Origin: Montifringilla adamsi
Taxonomy: Eukaryota; Chordata; Aves; Passeriformes; Passeridae
Direction of reading: 5' to 3'
Length of the DNA stretch: 64,000 bases
Assembly: GCA_017590115.1 (NCBI GenBank)
Contig: JAGGNK010010225.1
Span: forward strand, 1,922,001 to 1,986,000
Shown: positions 36,801-50,973 of the stretch, one piece after another
Layout of the letters: the number at the start of each line of letters is the position of its first letter
How positions within the stretch are numbered: position 1 is the stretch's first letter
Notes under the pieces: model-generated
Databases searched by the model: none
Seen by the model: the letters and a program-made list of their open reading frames with translations, nothing else
Told to the model about the DNA's origin: nothing
Made by a program: the position numbers and the translations under genes

Positions 36801-39800
36801 ATGGAGATTCACCCTTTTCTGTGAATTTACACTGTTTATTTCTATCGCCCCGATCTTCGTTGAAGCAAACTGCTCTTGGCCAAATAAGAGGTTGGTAACC
36901 TTTGGCTTGAACTAAAGTAGAGAATTTTCCCAAGAAAGAGGCTGATACAAGAGTATCTTTCTACCTTTCCTTAATTTAAAATTTTTTTTCTTTTATCAAG
37001 ACTCAAGCGTGAAGGACACATACTGCATTTAATCAACTTCATAGAGTTATGCTTGTTTTATGTTAGAGACATGTTAGAAATAAAACAAAGTGGAAAAAAT
37101 TATTTCATAGATTTTTTCCCATATGTATTAATTAATTCAGAGTACCTCTGAATGCACAAACACTCTTCCTATCCTCTGTGAAGAAAGTTTATTTGAGTAC
37201 AAGGAATGTGTCAGAATCATTATTCATAAAATTTGTGTTTGTGCAAAAAAATAGGAGTGGTATTTTCCTTCAAAGCTACTAAACTAAAGAAAAATAATCT
37301 TAAAATCTGTGGCATCATCTCATCAGTTTCTTTTCATGCAGAGAATACTCTTTTTTCCCTTAAAACCTTTTCTTTCTTGTGTGATGTCTTGGGTTGTCTT
37401 GCTTACGTATGTTTTCCATTGTAATATTTTCCTAAGATTCAAATTACCCTGAAATGCTTGCCTGGGTGATGGCCTCTGACTTATTTCTGATGCACTGCAT
37501 CATCAAACAACTTCAGTTTTCCTTCTGAAACTCTATGAAAGTGAGAAAATGCTGTGGTTATGTAGGGAGACTTGTCTTCTTTTTCTCCCTGGGTTATAAA
37601 CTTGCTGGCAGTTAACTGCCAGGATTTTGACACGTTTGGTTTGTGTGTAGCCTCTGAAGACTTCATCTAACCTAGCCTTTTTTGGCAAACTCCCCATTAC
37701 ACTCTTAGGCTGACACTGGAGCAGCTCCATCTCCACTGGGGTTTCTAAAGCAGACCAGCCACTTTTGTTGCTATCAGAAGTGTTGTCTAAACTTGGTTAG
37801 AACAGAACTTGCTGGCAAAAATAAGGCCATAGCAACTGCCAAAGACCTTGCTGGTGCTCTGAATGTGGTGTGGCAGACCTCAGTGTTGTTAGCAAAAACA
37901 CATGAATATCTAAACCTCTTTCCAACTGGCTGATTCTTGTCTTTGTTTCTGCCCATAAACCCCATTTTTCCCAGTCAGAAATACAATTCTAAGCCCTTCT
38001 CTACAAAAAGCAGTACGAATTTTATTTCTGACATGAAGGAATCTGGGAACGGATTAAATTAGTATGGGCTGTGTTTTCCCATAATAAGATCCTATTCTAG
38101 TTTATGAAGCACATGCTGTGTATGAGCTTATTTATAGCTTTTAAATGATGATTTTGTTCAAGGAGTTTACTAAAAAAAAAAAAAAAAGCAAGCAGTGCAT
38201 GATCTTTTGAAGACCTTTCCTATTCCATTTGATATTTATACTAAAACCTCAGATCCTTTCTACTTGTTTTTCATTAAGCATTTTGAATTGAAAAGTCTAT
38301 GGAGAACATATCTGGACAGGGAAAATTTTTACTGAGACCATTCAAAGCTTTTTATATTGTTTGTTTAAATTTTCATTTCTGATGAAGGTTTCAGATATTT
38401 GTGAGATTATTTTAGAGATCCAATGCCTGTCTTCGCAGTCAGAGGTTGACCTCTCTTGATCAGAATTTCAAGGTCCCCCAGAATTGTTTTCTATTTTTCC
38501 CCAATAGCATAGTAAGATTAAATATATCGTTCATTTCATACAAATGGGATGTCAGAAAAATAAATTTCTCCAGCCTCCTGTGCAGCTTATAAAGTAGGAA
38601 GAAAATTGTTTGCATATGTAAACTCTTAGATTCTTCCTCTCATTGTCATTTCAGGTTGCTAGCATCTGGAATCTGTTTTATCAACTTTCATGGCTTAAAT
38701 GCTACCTCATTTTCTGAAAGTATAGCCCTATTTTTGTCTGTAACAAAGTATTGTAGGGCGAAGTTTATGACTGATTGAAGCTGGCAGAGCTCAGCATGTC
38801 TGGATTTGTGGAACTGCAGCTAACAGTGCCTGTTCCAGGCATCCTCTATGGAAAAGGCCAAGGTCAGGAAAAGTTAAACTGAAAAATGTCTGCTTCCTGA
38901 ACTTATACTGTGCTTATTAAAAAAAAAGTTATTATTTGTTTCTATTTTTGAAATAATGGCAAATACTCATATCAAGCCATATATGGATGCACATTCTATT
39001 TTGCAGAACAGGCTCTCAAAAGTCAGAGATCAAAGCTGACAGCTGAGTTTTAGAAACCAGAGGGACAGAATCATAATTTAGCTCTCTGCATATTTGAGGT
39101 TATCTCCACTGGATACTTCTGTCAAGGCTGAGTATGACATGAGAGAGTAAGCATTACAAGCAAATTCACCAGAGAAGCGGGAGAAAAAAACATGCCTGTC
39201 TTTTTCTGTCCAGCAACCAGAAGAGGATTGGATAAATGATCTTGTCAGGCTTTTAGAAACCCCAATTTGTACTGCTCTTCAAAATCAGGGAAGATAACAG
39301 TGTGTGCTGTGGGATCCTATTGAACATAATGTTGCCTATCTGCTATATCAGCTTTAAAACTGCAGACCACATTTGCATGAGGTGGGCAATATGCAGCACA
39401 TCCCTTTTTTGTTTTGTTTTGTTTGGGGTTTTTAAAGCTAAGCTTAGTTATTGTAATGTGAGAGAAAATTTTGGTTCATGTGTTTTCACAAGCTATTATA
39501 ATTTGTCTGTTATCAGCCAAACTTAAAATCACTCAGTGGTGAACCCTGGCAAAAAAAGATGTCATCCACAGCTTGGGATTATTACACACCTCACATATTC
39601 TACAGTTAATTAAAGTATGACCCCCAAAACTACAAAACCCCACACTGTAACAAAACCCCAAGTTTTACTGCTTTTTACTCCCTTTCATGTGCTTAGTCAC
39701 TGGCTTTTATTAGTAGGAGCTAAAATTTAGAACTGAGTGGTAAAATATATTTCAGAAGTTTATTGAATTTACCTGAGATTTATTTTGATAGTAAAAAGCA

Positions 39801-42800
39801 GTTAAAATATAGGTGTCATGACTTGCTCTAAAGGTCTTACTTTTTTGTGTATTTACAGTACTCATAAAGAACTTATGAAATCTGTATAAGTCTGCACAGC
39901 TTCCAAAATATTGCCTGAAAAATGAAGTGAGTGTTACGCATGTTTTAATATGAGATTCTGCAGCTTCAGGAAGTCTTTCAAGCAGACTGTCATTTGTCAT
40001 GCCTATATATTTTAATCCCACATATTGAAATAAATGAGTATTCTTAATGCAGATTTGTAAGCAAAAAAGGAGGCAGTTATGTTGCATTAGAAACTTGTAT
40101 TTGTTTTAATTAGGTTTATGTAGATGAATCTGCTTACAGAATGGAGACTGAAATTACTAATCAAAAGTACTTTCTGCATAAGTAGTTGTTGGAAAATTTT
40201 ATTGACTAAACATTTCCTCCTTTCCTCAGTGCCAAAAAATCTTAAATGTTTGTGTTTTGGTTTTGATTTCTAGTGCATAGTTATTTCTTTTATTTTTTTT
40301 TAAACTGTCATCTTATTGTGTGCTGGATTCTTACATTACCTACAGAGTAGTTTTAAAGATGATGTGAGTGAAATAGAGCTCTGCTGTAGGTAAGTAACGG
40401 GCTTAGAGACCAGTCCAATTTGAATGAGACTTGTTTTTGGTCTGTAAGATACTGCTTGCTGATATCAAACAACTACACAAATTGCTCTTGGTGGAGTGTG
40501 AGACCAGAACCCAAGTGGCATAAACTAGCATTATTTTATCAATAAATACACACTCTGCAACATAAATGCTCTATAGCAATATTTTTTGGATGTGCAAATG
40601 GTTTTGCAGTTTAGGCATAAGATTACAGGTGCAGAGATATCTTATTTAGAAAGCTGAGTGTTATTACACTGATATATGGCCTCATGCCTTATGAATAATA
40701 AATTTGAAATATGGCAGATTCCATTGGAACCACTCAGCTCTCAAAAAAAAAAAAAAAGTGGGATAAAAGAGAGCTTTAGCGCTGGTTTGAGATATGAGAG
40801 CAACACTGAATACCCTCAGTTTGGTCTTGGATCTGAATTTGACCTTTAGTGGGCTAGTATGCTTTTCAAATCCCTAAATGTTTAACCACAGAGCTAGAAA
40901 AACGGGCAGTAAAAATGCCTGCAGACTGTTAACATTTGGTATATCGACATTTATCTGTAATCCAACATCAAACCGAAAAGGGTTTCTGTTATCCAGCTGG
41001 TTATGCTGGATAATCACAGGGTTTTCTTCTGGCCTCAGTGTATGAATGAATTTATTTTGAAGAACTGTATTTGTGACTGCCTATAAAAACTGTTCAAAGA
41101 TGAGCTGGCACAGAATAAAGCTGTTCTCACTAGCTAAAATACACAGTATATAGTGTAAGTGATATTTGTGCTCACTTCATTTTTTGTGCTCACTTAGTTT
41201 CTTTATGTACTGTGTTTGTTTCCCGTTGCAGTTCAAAAGGCTGATTCTAGCCATGCAGAAAATGCCTTTCGTCATGGTTGTCATACACATCACTTCCTCA
41301 TGCACATTTAATCACCTCCAATGCAAATATATACATAACATGCATAATATAAACTAGAATTTTCTCCAGCTAACCATCCCAAAGTTTGTATTCCAGAGGA
41401 TCAGCCATTTTGATCAAGTTTTGTTTCAGCTGGTGTAACCTGCAAATTACAGAGCAGTGCACTGTAGCTGGGTAAACAAGCTGTGAGAGTCTAGCCGTGA
41501 CAGCAGAAGCCTCAGCCCACATGCAGTGCCTTGTGGTTGAGTATATTAACCTGCAGGAAAGTGCCTGTCTCCTAGGCTCAATGTTCCTGGCAGTAAAGGT
41601 AGTTTGGGTGCTCTTTGCCATATGCCATGTCTCTCTTGGCTGTTTCCCTTGTCACCAGCTTTGAGCTGAGTGGGGTTAGACCGGTGGTTATGCTGGTGGA
41701 TGAGAAGCTGCCGACAACGGGATGAAGTGTGGCAAAGCAGCATGTTTGGCGTACATTGCGGGCTTACATGCACCACGGAGGGAGGATAAGATGGATACTC
41801 AGCAAAGCAAAGCTAAAGTTGGCAGACTGAAGAGTTAGTGGCTGTTTCTCTGTGTTCTTGAAATTGTCGGGTGAGAAGCCTGCTACTCATGGATGATGTG
41901 CTGGTTACTTCTAACAACTATATAAGGGAGAATATTACAATTGTTGTACTGTGTTATTTAAAAGGCCTGATTAGAGAGTCACTGCTTCTTTTAAACCTTC
42001 AAACCCAGGAACCTATGACACTGAATCTAAGAAAGGACTGAAGGACATGCTGGTGCATACTGTTCTGCCTGCTACATTCACTCCTTCCAGTTGCTGTGGA
42101 CAATTGGGAAGCCTTAGTGACAGCAGGCTTGGTGCAGGTGTTACCATGGCATGAGATGAACTTCAGGGGTAATGTTCCAGTCATTCTGATGCTGACACCT
42201 CTAGACAGTGGGGAAAGAAGTGCACAGTGGTATGTTTTTGCCATAAGCATTGCCTACAGTTTAGTGACAGATGGACTTAGTCTCCAAAGCTCAAGTGAAA
42301 TGAAGCAGTGTCTCAGAAGGACTCTGTAGGGCAAGAAAGGAGAGATGATACAGCTGAGCAAGCCTTGGGACATTTCAATGTTCAATACTTGAATGTAGGC
42401 TGGGCAGAAATAGTTTCTGTAGACCATATAGCTAAATTCCTCCATGCAATTGTGATAGTGGGAAGTTCTGTGGAAACCTAGTGGTGGAAGGAGATAAAAA
42501 TAAATTGGAAAGTAATTTGAGAAAACTGTTTACTAGGAGAGTGTTAAAATGGTAGAGAAACCCAAGCCAACGTGTCCAAGAAACATAAGTTAGCAAATGG
42601 ATTATGAGCTGACCTTGTTCTAGAAGCTAAAACTGTGTAGTTTAGCAAAGGACAGAGAAAGGTCTCTGTTTCCTGAGAAGAGTGAAGAGTACTGAATTTG
42701 TTATCTTACTGGATGTTTTGCTTTCTAAAGGGTGGGATAAATAATGAGTTATTTTGATTCTTTTGGATTCTTAATAAAAGAAGCAAAATTTTGATTTGGT

Positions 42801-45650
42801 CAGAGAGTGAAAGTAATGCTCTAAAGGAGGACTGTAACATAGCAGCTGTGTTACCTTGGAAACAGTGTGAACCTTCATCATGCAGGTTGCATTAATAAAT
42901 AGGTAATTAAGAATACTTGTAACAAGGCATACATCATGTGGTATTGCATCAGATTAAGTCAGTGTGTATTACCCTGAACCCTAGCTCTACTGGGACAAAC
43001 CATTAGCTAGTAAAATAAACACAGGTTCAGTAATTTTAAAGACCATTAATAACTTAAAGCAAATGAGCTTAGGAGCTCACTCATATCAAGATTGCTATGA
43101 AAGGTTGTCCAGCTCTGCTAGGCTGCAATATGTACAAATTAGGAAGGGAAAGGTGATGAGAAGAATGACACATTCTTTTGCTTCAATACAATATAAAAGT
43201 TGCAAACTGTGTCAGAGTTTGACTCAACCACACTGGTTGACCAAGAAGAAGGAATCCTTAGTGTATGAAAAGCTATACCATAGGTTAAGCCAAAGGTCTT
43301 TCTAGACCAGCACTTAATTCCTTCCACAAGTAGGTGTTTAGAGAAAGACTAAGAACAGGGGAGGGATTAATTAATCAATAAAGTAAAAATAGTCTTTGAG
43401 GAGCCAGAAGTTTAGAGCCTTTCTGAACTTCAAATACACCCAAAATACTTTGCTCAACCTTGTTTAAAGGTTCTTCAAGAATAAATGCTTTTTAAATCCT
43501 TCTAGATATTTAGCATCCAAACCCATCTCCATAAGAATGAGTTTTATGAGTGTAAATCATAAGAGAAAGTAGTTTCTTGTGCTGGTTTTAAACCAGTTGC
43601 CCCATAGTTCTTGTTTCATAAGAAACAGTGAAGAATAACTGCTATTAACCTGAATATAATTTTAAACATTGGTTGTTTCTTTTTCAACTGAAAACACTGC
43701 TCAGTGAGCTCTCTTCCTATAAAAGCTGGCATTTACACTTTTTTCTTTCTACTCTGTCCTTTTGAAGGAATATTATAAATGAAGGGTTGTATAGATACTG
43801 GCTGTACTATGGATTTATATAGCAGCAAGCTGTTATTTCTGTTTTTCCTAATGAGCTTATCACAGCTGTTTGTTTGATTACCCTTGAGCACTGACTGGGA
43901 TGGAGTTTTCAGAGGACTATTTAAAATGTCTCCAACATCTCTTGCCTGAGAAGCTATAGCTAATTTATAGATCATCATACCTGCATAGTAAAAGCTATTT
44001 TCTCCCTGTGTGCTTTACTTTGGCTTTTTGCAAGATTAAATTTCAGGTGCCATTTTATCAGTGATTTAGTCACTACTATGATATCCTTCTGCTGTTTTTT
44101 CACATTTGATTCTAGTTTTAACTATAAGCAAATGAAGAGATTCTGATTTAAGAAGATACTGAACAACACGGAATCCAACTCATAGTGGTTTCCCTCTATT
44201 TGAGAATTGCCCATTTATTCCTGTGCTTCATTTCCCATGTAGTAACTAGTTTATAACCTACAAGAGGAATTCTTATGTTACCACATCACAGCAATCCTTC
44301 TAGCAGCAATGAAGGATGTTTTATGACTTAGCAGGACTTTCTGGGGGCATAATACACTTACAGCCTGTTATCCCTTTTATTTCAGAAACTTGCTAATAAG
44401 TGCACCATTGCTAATTGAGTTTTATTGTACAGAAATGTTCGGAGAGACTTCTCTGTTCTTGTGTAAGGTCACTTTCTTTCCCTGATGAATTTCTGAAATA
44501 ATTATGTTCCAATGAATTCTGTGGAAGGCAGAAAATATTACATTGATTACCTGTAATGTAGAACACACACATGAAATGTGTTGAAGTGGCTGATGTGGTG
44601 ACAAAATTGTTCCACAATTTTGGCCTGTCATTGTAACATTATGAAGACAAGTGAAGGGATCTCATCTTTATCTCCACCAAGCAGGATCTGAGCTTCCCAA
44701 AGGAGCATTCCTTGTTCATTTAAATGTTTCCTGAAAACTGTGGTCATCAAAAGTAGAGTTGAGCCTAAGAATGAGGATTTTCATGTTGTGGAAATGGAGT
44801 TTCTTTCCATAGTGGACAATGATTTGGGAATTTTGCATGACCATTTCAAATAACAGACGTGGAAAAATAGTTACTCTAAAATATTTTATTTTTAAAAATA
44901 ATTAAGTTATTAATCTTTTTCTGTTCCGCAAGAGTTGAGTGTTATATGTCCAACCCATGAAATATTAAAATTCAAGTTTCCAGACTGCAGTGCCTTAGTA
45001 TTTAACTACAACAAGAGAAGTTTAACCACCCAAAATTCAGGATCAGGTTGCCCAACATTTCAGCTACCCAACCACAACACATATGGTAGGATTTTTCAGA
45101 GAGAAAACTGGGAGAATCTAAGTTAGGATCCCTCGTCTCTGTGCTGATTTATATGGGGAATGTACATATCTAACTGTGTGTGGATTTGGATAGTTTGAGT
45201 ATCTTCTGAGGTGCAGAACAGAAGGCACATGTGATACTCTACACTTGAAATATCTCTAGTACAAAGGATTGTTAAAATTTTCCACAGAGTTAAAGCAGAA
45301 AAGCTAAGGCTCGGTTTATGCTTTTCAAGGACTCTTGAGTCTTCTCTACATTTCAGATCTACAATTATAAAATGACAAGAAGAATAGTTACATCTCTGGT
45401 ATGCTGGGAAGATACACATTGTAACATAACTGAGGCACTTGTCTAAGACAGCAAGGATGGCCATAGAAGTGATTCGTGGGTGTGGGCTGACTGTACAGGA
45501 TCTGCTTAGCTTGTTATGGTGATCTTGAGGTTACATCCTCTCCTTTCAGGAGGTGTGGACTTGTAGTATTTTTTTGTAAACTCTGGATGAATGGCATGAC
45601 TCATGTGGTATGTTGATACACACTACCTGCTGTGGGTTGAGCAGGAATAG
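33881..45650. other. intergenic, no gene recognised
   Basis: AT-rich sequence upstream of OSBPL10. It contains small local repeats (ATAAATCCACTTT twice at 34169 and 34189) and A-runs near 38170 and 40743. A cluster of hydrophilic minus-strand frames at 35079-36331 is discussed in the findings. No exon with a known domain is recognised. Confidence 0.65.
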
Positions 45651-46393
45651 TGTGCTCCTGAGTGCTGGGCACAGCACCCAGCTCACGAGTGCGGGCACGA
45701 CTGTGCTGCCGGCGTAGTGTACCCCGGACAGTCACCTCCTCGGTGGCGACGGGGCACAGCTTGTGCAAGTGTCAGCCGCACGCTTTGTGGCTCGGGCAGC
45801 CCGCTGTCCGCCGCTGTCCCGGCGCGCATCCCGCCGCTGCTCGGGTGAGTGCCTGTCATGTGGCGGGCGCGTCACGGGGGGCGCGGTGCGGCCGCCGGGG
45901 CCGGAGGCGGTCTCGGTGTGCGCTCTGCCCCCGCCACACGCGTGGGTCTGCACGCCCGCCCCACACCCGGCCACCGTGTCCTTCGGGGTCACTCCCCGTG
46001 TCGCACGGCGTGTGTGTGCCGGCCGCGGGCACCATGCAGTCGGTGTGCGTGCTGTGCCTGTCCCCGTTCGCCCTGTGCCTCCGCGTGTGTGCGTGCGGCC
46101 CCCGCCCCTGCGCGGCCCCGGCCGCAGCAGCGCCCTGCCCCTGGCTCGGGCGGGCGGGGCGCCCGGGGGGGCGGCGGGCGGGACCCCGCGGAGCCTCGGG
46201 GCACCGACCGCCGCCCAGCTCCCCGCAACGCCTGGCGAGGAGGAGGCGGCGCGGCGGTTCACTCGCCCGCCGCGGCCCAGCCCCTTCTCCCCCGGGCGCC
46301 GCCCCTCTCCGCGCCGCCTGTGAGTCAGGGCTTTGCCGGGCACGGGCGGCAGCCGGGGCCGGAGCGGACGGGCAGCCTCCGCCGCGGGGCTCC

Positions 46394-46777
46394 ATGGAGA
46401 AAGCGGCGGGCGAAGGCGGCGGCAGCAACAGCAGCAGCCGCAGCAGCAGCCGCCCCACGTCGGCGGGCTCGTCCCCCTCGTCCTCCTCCGCCAGCCGCGG
46501 GCTCCCGGGCTGGGCGGCGGCCGCGGGCAGNNNNNNNNNNNNNNNNNNNNNNNNNNNNNNNNNNNNNNNNNNNNNNNNNNNNNNNNNNNNNNNNNNNNNN
46601 NNNNNNNNNNNNNNNNNNNNNNNNNNNNNNNNNNNNNNNNNNNNNNNNNNNCAGCCCCGGCTCGGCGGCGGCCAGCCCGGGGGGCGCGCAGGCGCCCGGC
46701 GGCGGCAGGCGGCGGGAGTCGGTGCTGGAAGGGACGCTCAGCAAATACACCAACCTCCTGCAGGGCTGGCAGAGCAG
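46394..46777 (+). CDS. OSBPL10: OSBPL10 exon 1 (ORP10 N-terminus and start of PH domain), interrupted by a gap
   Basis: ORP10 is a lipid-transfer protein with an N-terminal PH domain and a C-terminal oxysterol-binding-related domain, linked to PI4P/phosphatidylserine exchange at ER contacts. The ATG at 46394 starts [20 protein letters not shown] and the Ser-rich region [12 protein letters not shown]. After the gap, [17 protein letters not shown] begins the PH domain. Human ORP10 has [22 protein letters not shown] and [18 protein letters not shown]. The donor is GTAAAG at 46778, splitting an Arg codon after two bases. The ATG has T at -3 and G at +4, a moderate context. With the stated gap length the two halves are in different frames. 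Exon 2 was not found before 64000. Confidence 0.93.
46531..46651. other. assembly gap, 121 N
   Basis: A run of 121 N inside OSBPL10 exon 1, flanked by extremely GC-rich sequence, the usual reason for sequencing dropout. It hides about 40 codons of the low-complexity N-terminus. Frame analysis indicates that 121 is not the true length. Confidence 0.98.
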
Positions 46778-49700
46778 GTAAAGCGCCGGGCCGGCCCCCG
46801 GCGGCGCTGCGGGGCCGCGTCCTCGCCCCCGGCAGCCCCCAAGATGGTGCCCGGGCAACCGGCGCTGCCCGACCCGACCCCAACCCTCCCCGGCCGCCGC
46901 GTCCCGAGGCCGGGCTCCGTTCCCCTCTGCGCCCGCTCTCCTTCCTTTTGTTTGACTTGTTTATTTTCCCAGCTGAGTTTGGCATAAGGGCGGCGGGGAG
47001 GTGGCCCGACGCAGGGTCGGAGCGGTGTCCCCCGGCGCGGCCGCCTCAGGTGCGGGCGGGGGCAGGGGAGGGCTGAGGCTGCACATACTGCTGTCCCTGC
47101 ATGACAGGGCTCCGCTTTTAAGCTCCTTTTTCTGTCACGTTAGTATCCGTCTCCTATGAAGTTAGCTTGGATAACTAAAGAATGAAAAACAGAGAGCCTC
47201 CCAAAATAAATGGGGAGAAATGTCATGTTTGTGATTATTACTATTATTTTTTTCGCTGTGAGGTGGGACAGCGGAAACAGTTAGCTTTGTTTCACTAAAA
47301 TAACTCATGTTGCCATGTCCTACCTGTTTGACAAGCCCTAATTTATGCTGATATGGTGACAGGGCCAGGTCCTGCAATTTGTTGGGTGTGGACAGGCTGA
47401 CTTGCATCTGTGGAAGTCCCGAGGAAGGTCTGGTTTTGGTCTAGTTGTAGTGTAAAATTTTTACAGAGTTGGAGCCAGACTGTGGAATTAATAATGGTGT
47501 GTTGGGATCTGTTGAAAGCAAAAGGGATTTGCTGTGATGTTTTACTTTTTGTTGCTCAACTTTGTCGTCTTAGTGGATGGACAAAGATGTGTGTCCAAAA
47601 CGCAACTTCTCAATATAAAGCAAAGCTGTGGTGATTTTAAAGAGAAGAAGATACTATAGAGAGAACAAGTACAGAACTAGTTATAAAGCTCAGTACAGAC
47701 CTTTAAAAAAACAAACAAAAAGATTATAACCTGCTGTTACTTATATTAGGTGATCACAAGCAATAGGAACACAGGAATGGCTGGGTTCTTGAAGTTCTGA
47801 CAGTAAATTTAAAGCATTTATAAGTGACAGAGTTGCATAAATGCCAGTGATGCTCTGGTGCTGAATCGTGTGTGGCTAAATCAGTGCTAGGACTACTGTA
47901 GCAGTACTTCCTGGAGCATTTCGGGAGCTGATCTAATTCCATACACTGGAGGCCATGCATAAGTGTACCAGCTACAAATTAAAAAGTTTGGTGTGAGCTG
48001 GAGACACACATCTCCATTAAGCTTAACTGCTTCAGCAGAGACATAGAGAAGGCCTTTTTGCTATCATTTGGTTACTGCAGTTCTCTTCTAGATGAACATT
48101 AGACTTTTACCTATTTGTTGGTTTATATAGTCCTCCTGTAGCTTTGTTTAAGAAACAAACACATTTTGATACCTAAAATGTAGGACTGAAATCCATGACT
48201 AAAAATTAAAAGCCCCCTTCCCCCCCTTTTTCTCCCCTGACACCTCCATCTCTGTTTATAGAGATAGTATCTTCTTTTACTGTGTGTGATTTTAAGGGTT
48301 GTAATCTGGAATTGCAAAAGAGAGGTAATTGCTTATAAATCTTTGGGTCCAAAGCCGCCTGTTTTTTGTGTTTGGAAACATTAAATCTTTGATAAGGCTA
48401 ACAGCTGGAATAGTGTGCATAATCTGTGTGTGTCCAAGAAATTTTACCTGAAAATATGATGGAAAAAAGACAAATGTCGCTTAAACAGTTCTACCACTTG
48501 GAAATTAATCTTTGTTTACTTTTAGCAGTCTTTTTAATAGTGCTTTATTGTGCTTTGTCAATTGCCAGTTTTATTTTCTGTAAGTCTGGCTTTTTGAGCA
48601 AGTGGTTTATCATAAGACAGCTTTTAGGATAAGTTACTTTTTTAGTTTGCTCACTTACTCTTTTGATGTGTGTAGCTGTGGTTTGGGGTTCGGAATCCGA
48701 TACAAGTTCTAAACAGTTCAGTTGAAGCTTGAGGCTCACAGAAGTTGATCTTACTATATAATGTTCAATAAATGAGTAGTGATCCATGGGTTTGAGCATG
48801 GTTGTCCTTTTGGCCTTCTGTTATTCCATTTGTTGTGGAATGTGTTTACTGTGAATTGGAGCTCATTCTGTAACAGTCTGTAAGTGACTTCGTAGCTGGC
48901 ACATGCAGCATATTTGTTAGCAGACAAATTAGTTTTGCATTTACTTCATTTGAAAAAACACAAGATTGTTCAACTGCATGATCAATACAAGCAGATGGCA
49001 TGAATATAAATAAAATGGAAAAATAAAGCGAAAACTGACAGAGTTCACTTATCGTGGATTTGGAATGTTCTTCTTTAAAGCTCCTTATCCATTAGCCTGA
49101 ATAATTTAAATGTAGTTAATGTTAGCTCTTGCCATGTCGTATTGAAGTTGAAAGGCTTTCCTAGGTTATCCAACACTTAGTGTGCAGAGTAGCCTTTACA
49201 AGTCTGAAGTAATTTGAATTATAATAAAGTAGTGTCAGTTCTGAATAAATGTTTCTTTAGCAGGCATATGCAAGGTAGTCTGATTGTGGATGAGGGATTG
49301 TGGATGAAGCATAACACTTTGTTTATAAGCATTAACTGAAGTAATTGAAGGCCTCAAAATCAGCCAATCTGGATAGCTGCATTACTTCTTATTTTGAGAA
49401 TTTCCAAGTGTTTGTTGTTTGTTACTAAAGAAATCCATTTGTTCTGCTCTAGCAGATCAGGAACAACCTGATCTGGAAATGAGTGAGGTGATTCCTCACC
49501 TTTATGACAAGCAGAAGGAGAAGGTGGTTTTTTGGTTTGTTGTTTTGAGGCAGTTTGTTGTGTGAGAAAGGTGTCAAGGGGTCTGGGCATTTGCAGTGTC
49601 TCCACTTGAATCTGTAAGTTTCTGTGAATTTATTCAGGTATGGATACAGAGAGTAGAGCTTAATCTGAAACAGACTCTGACATAAGAGCACTTATGTCTG

Positions 49701-50959
49701 GTCTGAGACAGTAGGGCATCTGGCTGTCTCTACTATGAAATTACAAGTAATTGTCTTCTCAATTGAAGTACTGTTACAAATAATTTCTATTGGGATTTAC
49801 TTGTTACTTTTGTATGGGAGGGTAGAGCTTGTATTTTAAGCAGGAATTATGTGGATTTGATGGACAAATATGTCTCTGTAATGTCATCTCATGTCATGCA
49901 AGACCTAGTTTTCAGTCATTAATTTGAAATTATTGAAATACTTATTGCCTGTTACGTTACTATCCTGTCCTTTGAGTAGACTGGCAAAATGTTGTAAAAA
50001 AATCTTAAAACCTCTGTTTGCTCAAGATAATGGGAAATTCACAGTGTTTGCATCCTCCCCTCCACTTTTCCCCTGAAAATACTTAGTACTTACACTTGTA
50101 GGGTTTTATCCTGCAAGCGTGTATAAAGTGCTTTATCGTCTGCATTTGAGCTGGGACTTAAATCTGGGTTTGTAACAACAATAAATGGAGCCCTGGCTGA
50201 TGGATGTTGTTGCTTTTCTGAGCTGAACTGCTCTGTGTAAGTTGTTCTGTAGCCCAGGTGTTTTTTTAAACAATTATTTGGCCTACTCCTGTTTCCTCTC
50301 TCAGTTGGGAAATGTATTGTGTTATCAGCCTGCATGAATCATGCCTGACTTCTTGTGCTTGGGCACCACCAGACTTCTTTTGAGGATTAGCTGCATTCCC
50401 TGTAGGTCAACAAAAAGTGTACTTTGGGGCAGTCTGGGGATTTTTTGCACTCAGGATCTTTATCAGGCTCTCCAGTGCTGTGGTGTAATCTCTTTTCTTG
50501 TGTAAAGTTTTCTTCTGACTCCTGCCCCAAGAGAAAGACTCTTTCTTATTACCAGTGTCCCAAGCAGCAGGTAGCCTTCAGATTTTAGTGCCACTTTAGG
50601 AGCTGATTTCACTGGCTCCCAGAGCTTGTGCTGCTCTGACTGCAGCTGTTATGGGAGGGTTTTCTATGTATGCTGACAAAATGTGTCAACAGTGTATTGT
50701 GCTGTAGCACAAAAATCTGTGTGTAACATTTTTGTTATTATTATTTTTATAAATTTGTATGTATATTCCAGAGAAACAGATTCTGACCTCTTAGAAGAAT
50801 TGATGAAGGTACCTTCACGCACAGTAATAACCTCCCTCTCCTTCTTTCTGAATCAGCTAACTAGTCTTTCACAGAGTTTTGTGATTGACTCATCTGCTTG
50901 TGGAGTTTTGGGGTAGTTAGCACTTCTAGTACTTGCTAGTATTCTTAGTATTCTTCAGT

Positions 50960-50973
50960 ATAGTATATACTAT
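50960..50973. repeat. 14-bp palindrome in an AGTATTCTT-rich patch
   Basis: ATAGTATATACTAT is a perfect palindrome. It lies in a stretch (50930-51000) made of repeated AGTAT, AGTACT and AGTATTCTT words. Confidence 0.8.

Larger units (their letters stand above)
45650..47080 (+). promoter_or_regulatory. OSBPL10: CpG island and promoter of OSBPL10
   Basis: Very GC-rich, CpG-dense sequence spans about 740 bases upstream of the ATG, exon 1 and the first 300 bases of intron 1. An AP-1-type TGAGTCA lies at 46321-46327, 73 bases upstream of the ATG. No TATA box is evident near the start. Long open frames on both strands here reflect lack of stop codons in GC-rich DNA and the N-run. Confidence 0.85.

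Noticed and set aside
45732..46985. Long open frames on both strands (up to 441 codons) across the OSBPL10 CpG island
   Set aside because: GC-rich DNA has few stop codons and the N-run adds 40 uncalled codons. Only the segment from 46394 to 46777 matches ORP10.
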